Below are positions 9,501-18,281 of a stretch of DNA of 41,262 nt, piece by piece. The notes beneath the pieces are model-generated. The model had not been told where the DNA came from. It searched no databases and was given only the letters and a program-made list of their open reading frames with translations. Within the stretch, counting starts at the first letter, position 1. Each line of letters begins with the position of its first letter. A program made the translations under genes and the position numbers. This DNA comes from Verrucomicrobiota bacterium (lineage in GTDB: Bacteria; Verrucomicrobiota; Verrucomicrobiia; Opitutales; Opitutaceae): the NCBI GenBank assembly GCA_018239675.1, contig JAFEGX010000114.1, forward strand, positions 1 to 41,262. Reading direction: 5' to 3'.

Positions 9501-9779
9501 GACGACCTGATCGCGGGCTTCCTGCACCTCACCGGCGTGCAGGGCACGCGGCTCGACACCCGCATGCGGCTGCCGTTCGCGGCGAGCTATGTCGGGGCGA
9601 CGGTCCTCGACTCGCGGTACGGGCTGATCGGGCGGGTTGCGGCGGCGGACCAGGACCATCTGGACCTGGCGGCGCCGCCGGCGGCGGGTGCCGGCCTGGT
9701 GGGCCAGGATGCCTGGATCAGCAGCGTCGGCGCAGGTGACGTGGCCGAGGTTCCGGCGGTGTTCAGCTGGCAGCGTTGA
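6579..9779 (+). CDS. Secreted heparinase II/III-like protein, degenerate zinc ribbon (second paralog)
   Basis: A 1066-residue paralog of the upstream gene, colinear throughout (shared PPLKVGVILPPRVRTPQWP, SNDYGRFYRSGFKDR, RGNYGMHQRAL, HAHFDRLHFDLFAHGWPMMPDLGYPD, IAHNTVTVDA). The two CxxC pairs have become CPIH (Cys132, His135) and CPIG (Cys161, Gly164), and the preceding Cys-Cys pair is Glu-Val, so the metal site has lost at least one ligand. The start is ambiguous. GTG 6579 has AGGTGG six bases upstream, while ATG 6603 (MKTSVMLLLAG) gives the neatest signal peptide ending AWA. It is probably cotranscribed with the first paralog. Likely a polysaccharide lyase, substrate unknown. Confidence 0.85.
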   Translation: MIFPMIISMKTSVMLLLAGVSATAWAGPLSGPQPNDDWAAPGKARPPLKVGVILPPRVRTPQWPLKDARTLFTDEEIRTARENVAKYPAAKQVAADLLKEADYWAAWSDADLRDFVATAEVPRDAEVSPAGCPIHGKRIFEETGKFYPWIIDPRQPFKVKCPIGGEVYPSNDYGRFYRSGFKDRRDFNGPYVDDGRGWLAPNGQRYWFVAYANHWMWTIHDTSPHPSIRTGLAALGRAYLLTGDRRYAHTAAVLLHRVAEVYPNMDYESQSRYGQMMAEIDGSRYTGKAVNAIWETYQGAQYAETYDAVWETIDGDMALQKFLGKDGRSIRAFIEANLLEDSIDAIYEKRSRGNYGMHQRALAMLAIVRQHGDNRRFLADLLDRPEGSSYLGLRPALYSLVLRDGEPYESPGYNLLWVQNLTALVGLLPKLGVDVSTLPRLRRLYDAPLAAIAIGRHTPAIGDTTSIYGGVVGEDATVYQQAFRTYHDPRYAQFLAAFGAAGEKGFRDFYSLLHPPVAAAAAPATPAPDARRVPPQPSRLLSGFGLAILNDAADETAVSLYFGQHVNHAHFDRLHFDLFAHGWPMMPDLGYPDAMNVFVAGVWTWSVNTIAHNTVTVDASAQPANVPGRVELMVDGGWARGLEVSALGTYPQCSDYRRGLVMVEHGTDRYVVDFFNVAGGREHDYSLHGPAGTATLAGGGWSAPAPGTLAGANVKLGEIYDNPQMAADGEKNGYYEYRGSGFQHIFNVRQRAAGDAVVDYVHDKDPRAALRIRTLAAPDVTLMAADARVSPVKNPALLKFIIARHVAQGGAPLRSEFVSVIEPNTSGEPLIAAVARVASTSGSALLVTHANGDRDVVIHDVAGAAKQLTADGHAVATTARLAVVRFGADGRLDRVFFGGGGRLTVDGREFVAPAGISGPVTGVDLQHSTLRIRTSVPAEGLAGRIVGFANPQARTAHTIKSAHRDGDDLVVETQDDLIAGFLHLTGVQGTRLDTRMRLPFAASYVGATVLDSRYGLIGRVAAADQDHLDLAAPPAAGAGLVGQDAWISSVGAGDVAEVPAVFSWQR

Positions 9780-9812
9780 CCGACTGCGCGCGGTGAGGCA
9801 CAACCACGCGTA

Positions 9813-10994
9813 ATGGCCGGAAAGAAACACTCCTCGCTCGACCGCGTGCTCGGTCGTCTCGACAGCCTGGATTCCGTCAACCTCGCGAACCTGGTCCAGC
9901 GCCTCGCGCGGGAGCGCGGGCTGTTCGAGGACATCTTCAACACGCTCCAGGAGGGCGTGCTGGTGATCACGGCGGACGGCGCGATCGAATACGCCAATGC
10001 CGCGGCGCAGCGCATTGTCGGGCTCGGGTCCGAGGGCGTGGCGGGCGAGACCCTGTGGCGCCTGGTGCCTGGCCTGCGGGCGTCGCTGGAGGCGGCGCTG
10101 AACAGCGACCCTGCCGCGTCGCCGGTCATCGCGCGCGAATTCGAGCTGACCTATCCGGAATCCCGCCATGTCCGCCTCTACATGGTGCCGTTCCGCGGCG
10201 ACCAGAAGTCCGGCCTGCGCCGGTTTGCCGCCATCCTGTCCGACATCACCCGCGAGAAGCAGACGACCGAGGCCCGGATCGAGAGCGAGCGCACCTCGTC
10301 GATCCTGCTGCTCGCCGCCGGCGTGGCGCACGAGCTGGGCAATCCCCTGAACTCGCTCACGATCCATCTCCAGCTGATCGAGCGCCGCCTGAAGAAGCTG
10401 CGGGCGGCCGCCGGCAAGGACGGCGCGGCCCTGGGCGACTCGATCCGCGTCTGCCAGGAGGAGGTGCAACGGCTCGACGGGATCATCAGCAATTTCCTCG
10501 AGGCCATCCGGCCGCGGGCGCCCGACCTGGCCGAGACCAACGTGGCCGAGATCCTGGCGGAGGTGCTGCGGTTCCAGCAGAGCGAGTTTGCCGACCGCGG
10601 CATCACGGTCGACGCCGAGACGCCGGCGGACCTGCCGATCGTGATGGCCGACCGCAACCAGCTGAAACAGGTCTTCTTCAACATCACCAAGAACGCCGTC
10701 GAGGCGATGCAGCCCGGCGGACTCCTGCGGATCCGGACCCGGGCGGACGATGACAATGTCTACCTGCTGTTCGGCGACAGCGGGGTGGGCTTCAAGCCCG
10801 AGGACCTCGCGCGGCTGTTCGAGCCCTACCACACGACCAAGCCGGGCGGCACCGGCCTGGGCCTGATGATCGTGCAGCGCATCATGCGTGCGCACGGCGG
10901 CCAGATCGGCGTGGAGAGCAAGGAGGGCCGCGGCACGGTGGTGACGCTCCAGTTCCCCCGCAAGGACCGCCGCGTGCGGATGCTGAAGAACTAG
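9813..10994 (+). CDS. PAS-domain sensor histidine kinase, NtrB-like
   Basis: A 393-residue kinase without membrane segments, so a cytoplasmic sensor. Residues about 36-150 form a PAS domain (LQEGVLVITADGAIEYANAAAQRIVG). The phospho-acceptor is His173 in AAGVAHELGNPLNSL, the NtrB/ZraS-type H box. The N box lies in FFNITKNAVEAM, G1 is DSGVGF and G2 is GTGLGLMIVQRIM. The natural partner is the NtrC-type regulator at 13448, but a glycoside hydrolase gene lies between them. It begins 33 bases after the second heparinase-like gene, so cotranscription with polysaccharide genes is possible. The signal sensed by the PAS domain is unknown. Confidence 0.9.
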   Translation: MAGKKHSSLDRVLGRLDSLDSVNLANLVQRLARERGLFEDIFNTLQEGVLVITADGAIEYANAAAQRIVGLGSEGVAGETLWRLVPGLRASLEAALNSDPAASPVIAREFELTYPESRHVRLYMVPFRGDQKSGLRRFAAILSDITREKQTTEARIESERTSSILLLAAGVAHELGNPLNSLTIHLQLIERRLKKLRAAAGKDGAALGDSIRVCQEEVQRLDGIISNFLEAIRPRAPDLAETNVAEILAEVLRFQQSEFADRGITVDAETPADLPIVMADRNQLKQVFFNITKNAVEAMQPGGLLRIRTRADDDNVYLLFGDSGVGFKPEDLARLFEPYHTTKPGGTGLGLMIVQRIMRAHGGQIGVESKEGRGTVVTLQFPRKDRRVRMLKN

Positions 10995-11022
10995 GAGAAC
11001 GCGCTGCGCTCTCTGATAGATC

Positions 11023-11139
11023 GTAGCTGGCAGTTAGTAGCTGGTAGGGGATGGCGCACTTCCACGCGTCCGACGGACGCCCTGATCCCTTGGCCGCAAG
11101 AATCGAATGCTAGCTACTCGCTACCAACTACTGTCTACC
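11023..11139. repeat. inverted word repeat, TAGCTGGTAGTTA type
   Basis: Between the kinase and the GH2 gene, the arm 11023-11048 repeats GTAGCTGG-CAGTTAGTAGCTGG words. The arm 11109-11139 repeats the complementary words TAGCTACTCGCTACCAACTAC. The pairing is imperfect because each arm is itself an internal near-repeat that can align in several registers. About 60 bases separate the arms. The rest of the 242-base gap shows no gene. Confidence 0.6.
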
Positions 11140-11236
11140 CGTCGGGCCGGCTTGAAAGATCAAGGCCGGCGCGGCACCGCGCACACGGTTTCCCTTGCGG
11201 GAGGCGGGGCTTCGCGCTTCCTCGAAACCGACCCCG

Positions 11237-13195
11237 ATGAAGACGAGTCTGCCCCTCACCACCGCGTGGAAACTCATGCATGCCGAGCCCAACCTGGGAC
11301 CGACGCTTGCGTGTTCGGCGCTGCCGCTCGAGGAGCGGTGGGTGGAGGCCCAGGTGCCGGGCGACGTGCATCTCGACTACCTGCGCGCCGGGCTCATCGC
11401 GGACCCGTTCTTCGGCCTCAACCACGACAAGCTCCGCTGGATGGAGGAGATGGACTGGTGGTACCGCGCCGACGTGACGCCGCCGACGGTGGGCGAGGGC
11501 CAGCGCCTGCACCTGCTGTTCGAGGGCCTCGACGTCTTCGCGACGGTTTTCCTCAATGGCAAGGAAGTTGGGCGGCACGCCAACATGTTCACGCCGCTGC
11601 GGGTCGACGTGACGGACCACGTGCAGCCGGGCGCGAACCGCCTCGAGATCTGCCTGGGCGCGCCGCTGTTTCCACCGGACCGGCCCGCGCGGCAGCCGGA
11701 CGTCCGCGGCTACGGCCAGATCACCCGCCTGCAGGTGCGAAAGTCCCAGTCCTGCTACGGCTGGAACATTTCGCCCCGGATGGTCACGATTGGCATCTGG
11801 AAGCCGATCTCGTGGCTGCTCGTGGACGAGGTCGAGATTGCCGACGTGTTCGTGAACACGGTCGCGCTGGCGAAGGACGGCACGGCCGAGCTCGAGGCGC
11901 TGGTCGAGCTGCGGCACAATCACGGCCGGCCCGGCGCCGCCGAGGTCGACCTCGTGGTGGCGGGCCAGGCCCGAAAGATCTGCGTCGCGTGCGACCCGAG
12001 CGGCGGGCGCCACGTCGAGCGGTTCACGGTGCCGCAGGCCCGGCTCTGGTGGCCGCACAACCACGGCGCGCAGCCGCTGTACGAGTGGAGCGCGGCGCTG
12101 CGGCGCGGCGGCCGGGAGTCGGACCGCCGGAGCGGGCGCTTCGGCATCCGCACGGTGACGCTGATCCAGGAGCCGGACGACGACGGCGGCATCTCGTTCG
12201 TCTTCGCGGTCAACGGCCGGAAGATTTTCCTGAAGGGCATGAATTGGACGCCGGCCGACGCGATCTTCGCGCGGGTCGACGACGCCCGTTACGCACAGCT
12301 GCTGGCCGCGGCGAAGGACACGAACATCAATGCCATGCGGGTCTGGGGCGGGGGCGTGTACGAGCAGGACTCGTTCTACGCGAAGTGCGACGAGCTCGGC
12401 ATCCTGATCACCCACGACTTCATGTTCGCGTGCGGCTGCTACCCGCAGGACCTCGCGTTCCTGGACGAGGCGCGGCGCGAGGCGGAGTTCCAGGTGAGGC
12501 GCCTGCGGCATTTTGCCTGCGTGATCGCGTGGTTCGGCGACAACGAGAACGACGTGCTCGCCGACAACAGCTTCAACTACCCGACTTACCGGCACAACCG
12601 TCTCAGCAAGGAAGTGCTCAAGGCGGTGGTGCACACCCACGCCCCTGGCACGCCGTATGTCCCGACGTCACCGTACTCGCCGCTGACGTACGACCAGAAT
12701 GCGCCGATGGAGGGCGACTGCCACATCTGGGGGCACGGCCTGTCGTACAAGTCCGACTTCTACGTGAAGCAGAAGCCGCGCATGGTGACGGAAATCGGCC
12801 ACCTCAGTTTCCCGTCGGAGGAGGTGATCCGGACGTTCGTCAGTCCGGAGAACCGGTGGCCCGTGTATAACGAGGAGTATCTCACCCACGGCGCCGACTG
12901 CATTCGGCTCGACCGGATCGGCCGCTACCGCCTGAACTTCGACAGCATCCGCGAGCGCGGCTGGCCCGCGCCCACGAACCTGGCCGACCTGATCGAGAAG
13001 ACCCAGGCACTGCAGGGCGAGGCCTCGAAATTCTGGGTCGAGTTCTACGGCCACCAGCCAAACTGCTGGGGCATCTTCCTGTGGAACCTCGCCGACAGCT
13101 GGCCGCAGATGTCGGACGCCTACATCGCCTATCCGTATCATCCGAAGAAGAGCCTCCAGGCGGTGAAGGAAGCCTATGGCGCGCTGCGGCGCTAG
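11237..13195 (+). CDS. Glycoside hydrolase family 2, beta-mannosidase-like
   Basis: A 652-residue GH2 protein without a clear signal peptide. The N-terminal sugar-binding domain has WVEAQVPGDVHLDYL and WYRADV, then FEGLDVFATVFLNGKEVG, as in beta-mannosidases. The TIM barrel carries RVWGGGVYE, the acid/base candidate Glu437 in WFGDNEND (usually GNNE) and the nucleophile candidate Glu519 in VTEIGHLSFPS. It stops soon after the barrel, so the extra C-terminal Ig-like domains of typical ~820-residue enzymes are missing. The likely activity is removal of beta-linked mannose from oligosaccharides. It lies between the kinase and its probable response regulator. The stop codon is in the centre of a perfect palindrome. 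Confidence 0.85.
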   Translation: MKTSLPLTTAWKLMHAEPNLGPTLACSALPLEERWVEAQVPGDVHLDYLRAGLIADPFFGLNHDKLRWMEEMDWWYRADVTPPTVGEGQRLHLLFEGLDVFATVFLNGKEVGRHANMFTPLRVDVTDHVQPGANRLEICLGAPLFPPDRPARQPDVRGYGQITRLQVRKSQSCYGWNISPRMVTIGIWKPISWLLVDEVEIADVFVNTVALAKDGTAELEALVELRHNHGRPGAAEVDLVVAGQARKICVACDPSGGRHVERFTVPQARLWWPHNHGAQPLYEWSAALRRGGRESDRRSGRFGIRTVTLIQEPDDDGGISFVFAVNGRKIFLKGMNWTPADAIFARVDDARYAQLLAAAKDTNINAMRVWGGGVYEQDSFYAKCDELGILITHDFMFACGCYPQDLAFLDEARREAEFQVRRLRHFACVIAWFGDNENDVLADNSFNYPTYRHNRLSKEVLKAVVHTHAPGTPYVPTSPYSPLTYDQNAPMEGDCHIWGHGLSYKSDFYVKQKPRMVTEIGHLSFPSEEVIRTFVSPENRWPVYNEEYLTHGADCIRLDRIGRYRLNFDSIRERGWPAPTNLADLIEKTQALQGEASKFWVEFYGHQPNCWGIFLWNLADSWPQMSDAYIAYPYHPKKSLQAVKEAYGALRR

Positions 13196-13208
13196 CGCCG
13201 CAGCGCGC
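13179..13208. repeat. 30-bp perfect palindrome centred on the GH2 stop codon
   Basis: Positions 13179-13193 (GCGCGCTGCGGCGCT) are the exact reverse complement of 13194-13208, with no spacer. The TAG stop (13193-13195) lies at the centre. In RNA this could fold as a hairpin over the end of the message, or in DNA as a cruciform. It is followed at once by a CAGGTGACAGGG arm. A similar stop-centred hairpin plus CAGGT arm is found at 22268-22325. Confidence 0.8.
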
Positions 13209-13239
13209 AGGTGACAGGGAGCAGGCCTCAGGTATCAGG
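13208..13239 (+). repeat. solo CAGGTGACAGG-word arm
   Basis: This contains CAGGTGACAGGGAGCAGG, CTCAGGTATCAGG and similar near-repeats directly after the palindrome. No clear complementary arm is seen in the rest of the 252-base gap. The words match the arms at 22291-22325 and 33599-33640. Confidence 0.55.
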
Positions 13240-13384
13240 TTGGACGGAATCCAAACGGGACGTGGGGCTCGCCAATAGGGTAGCCGGCGCCGGCTTGGCC
13301 TTCAGCGTTCGGCGTAGGACGTCCGGTGCCCGTAGTTCGGAACGAGCAGAGCTCCAGGGGCGAGGCCACCCTTCGACCGTTGCA

Positions 13385-13398
13385 GGAACAATTGTGCC
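13385..13398. promoter_or_regulatory. operator-like dyad upstream of the NtrC-family gene
   Basis: GGAACAATTGTGCC is a 14-base dyad with a single mismatched pair and a perfect ACAATTGT core, in a locally AT-rich stretch 50 bases before the regulator's start. It may bind a dimeric regulator, possibly the encoded protein itself. No known operator consensus was matched. Confidence 0.25.
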
Positions 13399-13447
13399 AA
13401 TATTTCCCGGTTGACCCTCAGGCCGGTGGGTTGAGATTCCTAGCTGC

Positions 13448-14821
<1,374 letters not shown>

Positions 14822-14855
14822 GCGCGCGGCTGCCAGCGTCGCGGACCGCGCTGCC

Positions 14856-16640
14856 ATGAGCCGGCCCAGGAACCTGCAGGAGCTCATCCACTGGCTCGAG
14901 GTGGGGGCCGGCGCGCGCTGGGTGCTGCTCAGCGCGGTCGTCGTCGTGACCGTCGTGCTCTCGCTGCGCGTGGCCTGGGTGCAGTTTCACGGTCCCTCCA
15001 GCGAGCTGGTGCTGCTCCAGGCCGACACCGCCCGGCAGCTGGCCCGGGGCGAGGGGTTCACCACGCTCGTGAACTACCCGCAGACGGCGGCCTTCCTCCA
15101 GGCGCGCGGCGGGCGGTTCGACCCGCGTCGGCCGTATCCCGAGCTGTATCAGGCGCCGCTGTACTCGGTCGTGATCGCCGGGGCGCTGCGCCTCCTGCCG
15201 GCGGGCGCGCGCGAGGCGCTGTTCGCCGCGTCCCCGGTGCCGCCCGACGGGTTCCGGGCCGACTATTTTCTGCTGGGCCTGAATGTCGCGCTGCTCTGGC
15301 TCGCGGCCTACCTCACCTTCCGTCTGGCGCGCCTGCTGTTTGACGCGATGACGGCGTGGGTCGCGGCCCTCGCGCTGCTCGTGTCGGTGGCAGCCTGGCA
15401 GCAGACCGTGGCGCTGACCGGCACGACGCTCATGATGGTGCTGGTGCTGGCGCTGTTCCTGGTGCTGGCCCGGATCGAGGGCGGGGACGAGGGGGAAACT
15501 CCCTGGCAGCCGGGCTGGCTGCTCGGCCTGGGCGCGCTCGGCGGCCTGCTGTTTCTGGCGGAGTACTCGGCCGGCGTCCTGACACTGGTGGCCATGGGTC
15601 ACGTCGCCTGGCGCCACGGCGGGCGCGGCCGCTGGCTGGCGCCGCTGCTGGTGGCGATCGGCTTCAGCCTGGTCGCCGGACCCTGGATCGTGCGCAATCT
15701 CGAGCTCACCGGCTACCCGGCGGGCCTGGCGGTGCAGAACGTGGCGCTCAAGGCGGGGGACTCGACCGCGGAGCCGGCGGCGCAGCGGGCGATGCTCTCG
15801 GCGAACCTGCCGGCGATCGACCTGAACAAGCTCGGGAACAAGGTCCTGACCGCGCTGCAGGAGAACCTGCGGACCCGGCTGTGGTCGGGCGGAGGCCTGT
15901 GGCTCACCGCTTTTTTCGTGGCGGGCTGGCTCTATTCGTTCCGGACGCCGCGCGTGAACCGGCTGCGGTGGACGTTCACCCTCGCCCTCGGCGTCATGCT
16001 GGTGGCGCAGGCGACGTTCAATTCCGGCGAAAGCGAGCGCCTGGCGCCGTACTGGCTGGCGCCGCTGGTGATGGTGTTCGGGACGGGCTTCTTCTTCGTG
16101 CTGCTCGGGGCCAATGCGGTGCTGGGCGCGTGGCCGCGGCTGGCGGCGACGGTGCTGCTGCTGGCGCAGGCGCTGCCGCTGGCGCACGACGCGCTCGAGC
16201 CGCGCCGCCTCCATTTCTTCTATCCGCCTTATTTCCCGGGACTGTTCATCGGCATGCGGCAGGAGCTTGAGCGGCGCGACGCGGAGGGGCGGTTCGGGCT
16301 GATGGCGGACGTCCCGGCGGGCGTGGCGTGGTACGGCCGGCAGCGCGTGTGGGCCCAGCCGGTGCGGATGCGGGACTTCTATGCGGTCACCCTGGAACAG
16401 CCGATCGGGGAGCTGCTGCTGACCCCGCGGACCCTTGACCGGCCGTTCTTCACCGAGCTGGCGTCGCGGCCGGCGCCCCCGGGCGCGCTGCAGGTCCAGA
16501 ACCGGTTCGGTGACTGGGGGCTGGTCTACGGCGGCCTGTACACCGGGCAGCTCCCGCGGGAATTCCCGCTGGTGTTTCCGCAACGCCTAGCGGAAAACCT
16601 CTACGTGCTCCTGAACCCGGCGCTGCCCCCGGTGCGCTGA
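14856..16640 (+). CDS. Polytopic membrane protein, glycosyltransferase-C (ArnT/PMT)-like
   Basis: A 594-residue inner-membrane protein. A first transmembrane segment (WVLLSAVVVVTVVLSLRVAWV) is followed by QADTARQLARGEGFTTLVNYP and YPELYQAPLYSVVIAGALRLLP. This order of acidic loop, G-x-G-F and P-L-Y-x motif is characteristic of GT-C enzymes of the RgtA/ArnT class, which transfer sugars from polyprenyl-phosphate donors in the periplasm. Many hydrophobic segments follow to about residue 430, then a soluble C-terminal region with little recognisable content. It starts 35 bases after the NtrC-type gene, so probably the same transcript. Family membership is inferred from motifs and topology; donor and acceptor are unknown. 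Confidence 0.65.
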   Translation: MSRPRNLQELIHWLEVGAGARWVLLSAVVVVTVVLSLRVAWVQFHGPSSELVLLQADTARQLARGEGFTTLVNYPQTAAFLQARGGRFDPRRPYPELYQAPLYSVVIAGALRLLPAGAREALFAASPVPPDGFRADYFLLGLNVALLWLAAYLTFRLARLLFDAMTAWVAALALLVSVAAWQQTVALTGTTLMMVLVLALFLVLARIEGGDEGETPWQPGWLLGLGALGGLLFLAEYSAGVLTLVAMGHVAWRHGGRGRWLAPLLVAIGFSLVAGPWIVRNLELTGYPAGLAVQNVALKAGDSTAEPAAQRAMLSANLPAIDLNKLGNKVLTALQENLRTRLWSGGGLWLTAFFVAGWLYSFRTPRVNRLRWTFTLALGVMLVAQATFNSGESERLAPYWLAPLVMVFGTGFFFVLLGANAVLGAWPRLAATVLLLAQALPLAHDALEPRRLHFFYPPYFPGLFIGMRQELERRDAEGRFGLMADVPAGVAWYGRQRVWAQPVRMRDFYAVTLEQPIGELLLTPRTLDRPFFTELASRPAPPGALQVQNRFGDWGLVYGGLYTGQLPREFPLVFPQRLAENLYVLLNPALPPVR

Positions 16641-16791
16641 GTTGGGCGAGTTGGCTTGAAGAGGGCGGTTGAGGCCTGAAGGGCCGCCGCGGTTCCGGAT
16701 CGGGCGAGACCACGGACCCGGCGCCGCCGACCGGCTTTCCATCACAATCTTCCGCCTTCAGCTTTCAGCCTGCTCCCCTTCAATCACCCAA
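16641..16791. repeat. weak inverted word repeat, TTGAAGG/CCTTCA type
   Basis: The arm 16641-16682 carries GTTGGCTTGAAGAGGG and GAGGCCTGAAGG words. The arm 16749-16791 carries CCGCCTTCAGCTTTCAGCC and CCCCTTCAATCACCC words. The complementarity is patchy, so this is a weaker member of the repeat class. The remaining leader (16792-16908) holds no gene that I can support. Confidence 0.4.
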
Positions 16792-16908
16792 GCCGGAGGA
16801 AGCCCAGACGGGTCCGGACGCCCGTCGGAAACGGTGGTGAAAGGAATTGCTTCGTCATGGGGTATGTACCTAGCTTTGATGGGGAACCGAGGCAGCTGCA
16901 CCCCTACT

Positions 16909-18084
16909 ATGAATTTTGCGCGCGTATTGATAGTGGCCGGAATGGTCACGGCATACCCGGTTTGGGCCGTTTATGCGCCCATTCCCGAGCAGGAACAGGG
17001 CAAGGAGTGGACGGTCACCCTGCGGGGCGACATCTCGCATGACTCGAACATCTTCGGCGCCGCCAGCGGCGCGATCTCGAGCATGGTGTACACCGCCGCG
17101 CCCAAGCTGGCGTTCAACGCGTCGGTCTCCGACCAGACCTTTGCCTCCGCCTCGTATGAGCTGGTGCTCGACCACATGCCGGACCGCCCGGGCGACTCCA
17201 CGCTCGACAGCCACAATTTCGAGGGCCGCCTGGCCCATGCGTTCTCGCAGGTCACGTCGATCGACCTGAGCGACGCGTATTCGATCGCGAAGAATCCCGA
17301 GTCGCTGCTGGCGGGCGTGCCGATCAACACCGACCAGTCGTACAAGCGCAACGAGTTCAACGGCCGGCTCACCACGAGCACCGGGCCGAAGATCTCGACG
17401 ACGATCAAGATGCGCAGCGTGATCTACCGGTACGACGCCGCGGGCCTCGCCCAGGACATCGACCGCACGGAGAATCTCTACGGCCTCGCCGGCAGCTACG
17501 ACCTCGTGCCCGAGGCGAAGGGCGTGCTCGAGTACCGTCACGAGGACGTGAACTACCGAAACGGGGGCGCGAGCAAGGACAAGCAGACGGACTTCCTGAT
17601 CGGCGGCGTGGACTACTCGGTTGCGAAGCAGGTCACGGCCACCGGCCGCCTTGGATACCAGTGGCGCCACCGCAACCTCGAGCGCAGCTCGGACGCCCCG
17701 TACGCGGAGCTGTCCGCGAAGTTCGACTACGCGCAGGGCTCGTACTTCAGCGCGGGCTACGTCTACACCTTTGAGGAGACGACCAATGTCGACCAGTACA
17801 CGGACACGAAGGTCAACCGGCTCTTCCTGAATCTGCAGCACGCGGTGAGCCCGTTGATTGTGGCGTCGGGCTCGCTGACCTACGAGCCGTCCGTTCTCCA
17901 GGGCCGGCGCGGCGTGGCGAACGCCGACGAGACCACGACCCGCCTGGGCCTCGCGCTGTCCTATCTCTACTCGAAGAACTGGATCTTCACGGCCCACTAT
18001 GACCGCGACCATATCGTGTCGGACGTGCCGGGCCGCGACCAGAGCCGCAATCGCGTCGGCGCCGGCGCGACCTTCTCGTTCTGA
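16909..18084 (+). CDS. Outer-membrane beta-barrel protein, BBP2-like, next to Wzc
   Basis: A 391-residue exported protein with a signal peptide (MNFARVLIVAGMVTAYPVWA). The rest consists of alternating strands such as WTVTLRGDISHDSNIFG, SASYELVLDH, KGVLEYRHEDVNYR, GRLGYQWRHRN and SYFSAGYVYTFEE. It ends in GAGATFSF, a terminal aromatic suited to BAM-mediated insertion. The N-terminal 'GDISHDSNIFG' pattern resembles beta-barrel proteins of the BBP2 type found in exopolysaccharide loci. Its position 197 bases before the Wzc-type kinase suggests a role in outer-membrane passage of a polysaccharide. The ATG 16909 is preferred for the signal peptide; an in-frame ATG at 16879 is possible. Confidence 0.7.
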   Translation: MNFARVLIVAGMVTAYPVWAVYAPIPEQEQGKEWTVTLRGDISHDSNIFGAASGAISSMVYTAAPKLAFNASVSDQTFASASYELVLDHMPDRPGDSTLDSHNFEGRLAHAFSQVTSIDLSDAYSIAKNPESLLAGVPINTDQSYKRNEFNGRLTTSTGPKISTTIKMRSVIYRYDAAGLAQDIDRTENLYGLAGSYDLVPEAKGVLEYRHEDVNYRNGGASKDKQTDFLIGGVDYSVAKQVTATGRLGYQWRHRNLERSSDAPYAELSAKFDYAQGSYFSAGYVYTFEETTNVDQYTDTKVNRLFLNLQHAVSPLIVASGSLTYEPSVLQGRRGVANADETTTRLGLALSYLYSKNWIFTAHYDRDHIVSDVPGRDQSRNRVGAGATFSF

Positions 18085-18161
18085 GCCCGCGCGCCGCGCC
18101 GCCGGGACAACGAACCGAACCGGCCCGTCGAACGCCGGCGCCCCAGTCGCCCGCCATCGCC

Positions 18162-18226
18162 GTCGTGGCCGTCGTGGCCGCGCCGCCGTCCAAGCTCGTC
18201 ACTCGTCCCTGGTCCCTCGTCACTTT
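18162..18226 (+). repeat. solo word repeats before the Wzc gene
   Basis: Two tandem copies of GTCGTGGCC at 18162-18179 are followed at 18196-18226 by a run of related words TCGTCAC, TCGTCCC, TGGTCCC and TCGTCAC ending in TTTT. No complementary arms are visible nearby. The style matches the other intergenic word repeats, but the words differ. Confidence 0.45.
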
Positions 18227-18281
18227 TCCCCATTCGTCTCTCTAGCTTGCGCCCGGCGCAGGGTTCGTTTCGCATCGCGGG

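Noticed and set aside
6312-10895. A 1527-codon open frame on the minus strand across both heparinase-like genes and the kinase
   Set aside because: It is antisense to three well supported genes. The translation is Arg, His, Val and Asp rich with no recognisable domain, as expected for antisense frames in GC-rich DNA.
13379-13399. TGGCACAATTGTTCCTGCAA on the minus strand as a sigma-54 promoter upstream of the NtrC gene
   Set aside because: The distance between GG and GC is 13 bases, three too many. It points away from the regulator gene. It was recorded only as a dyad.
16820-16860. A sigma-54-like promoter (TGG, then TTGC) before the beta-barrel gene
   Set aside because: The GG and GC elements are separated by 11 bases instead of the required 10, and the TGGCAC part is only partly matched. 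It was tempting because an NtrC-type gene lies upstream.
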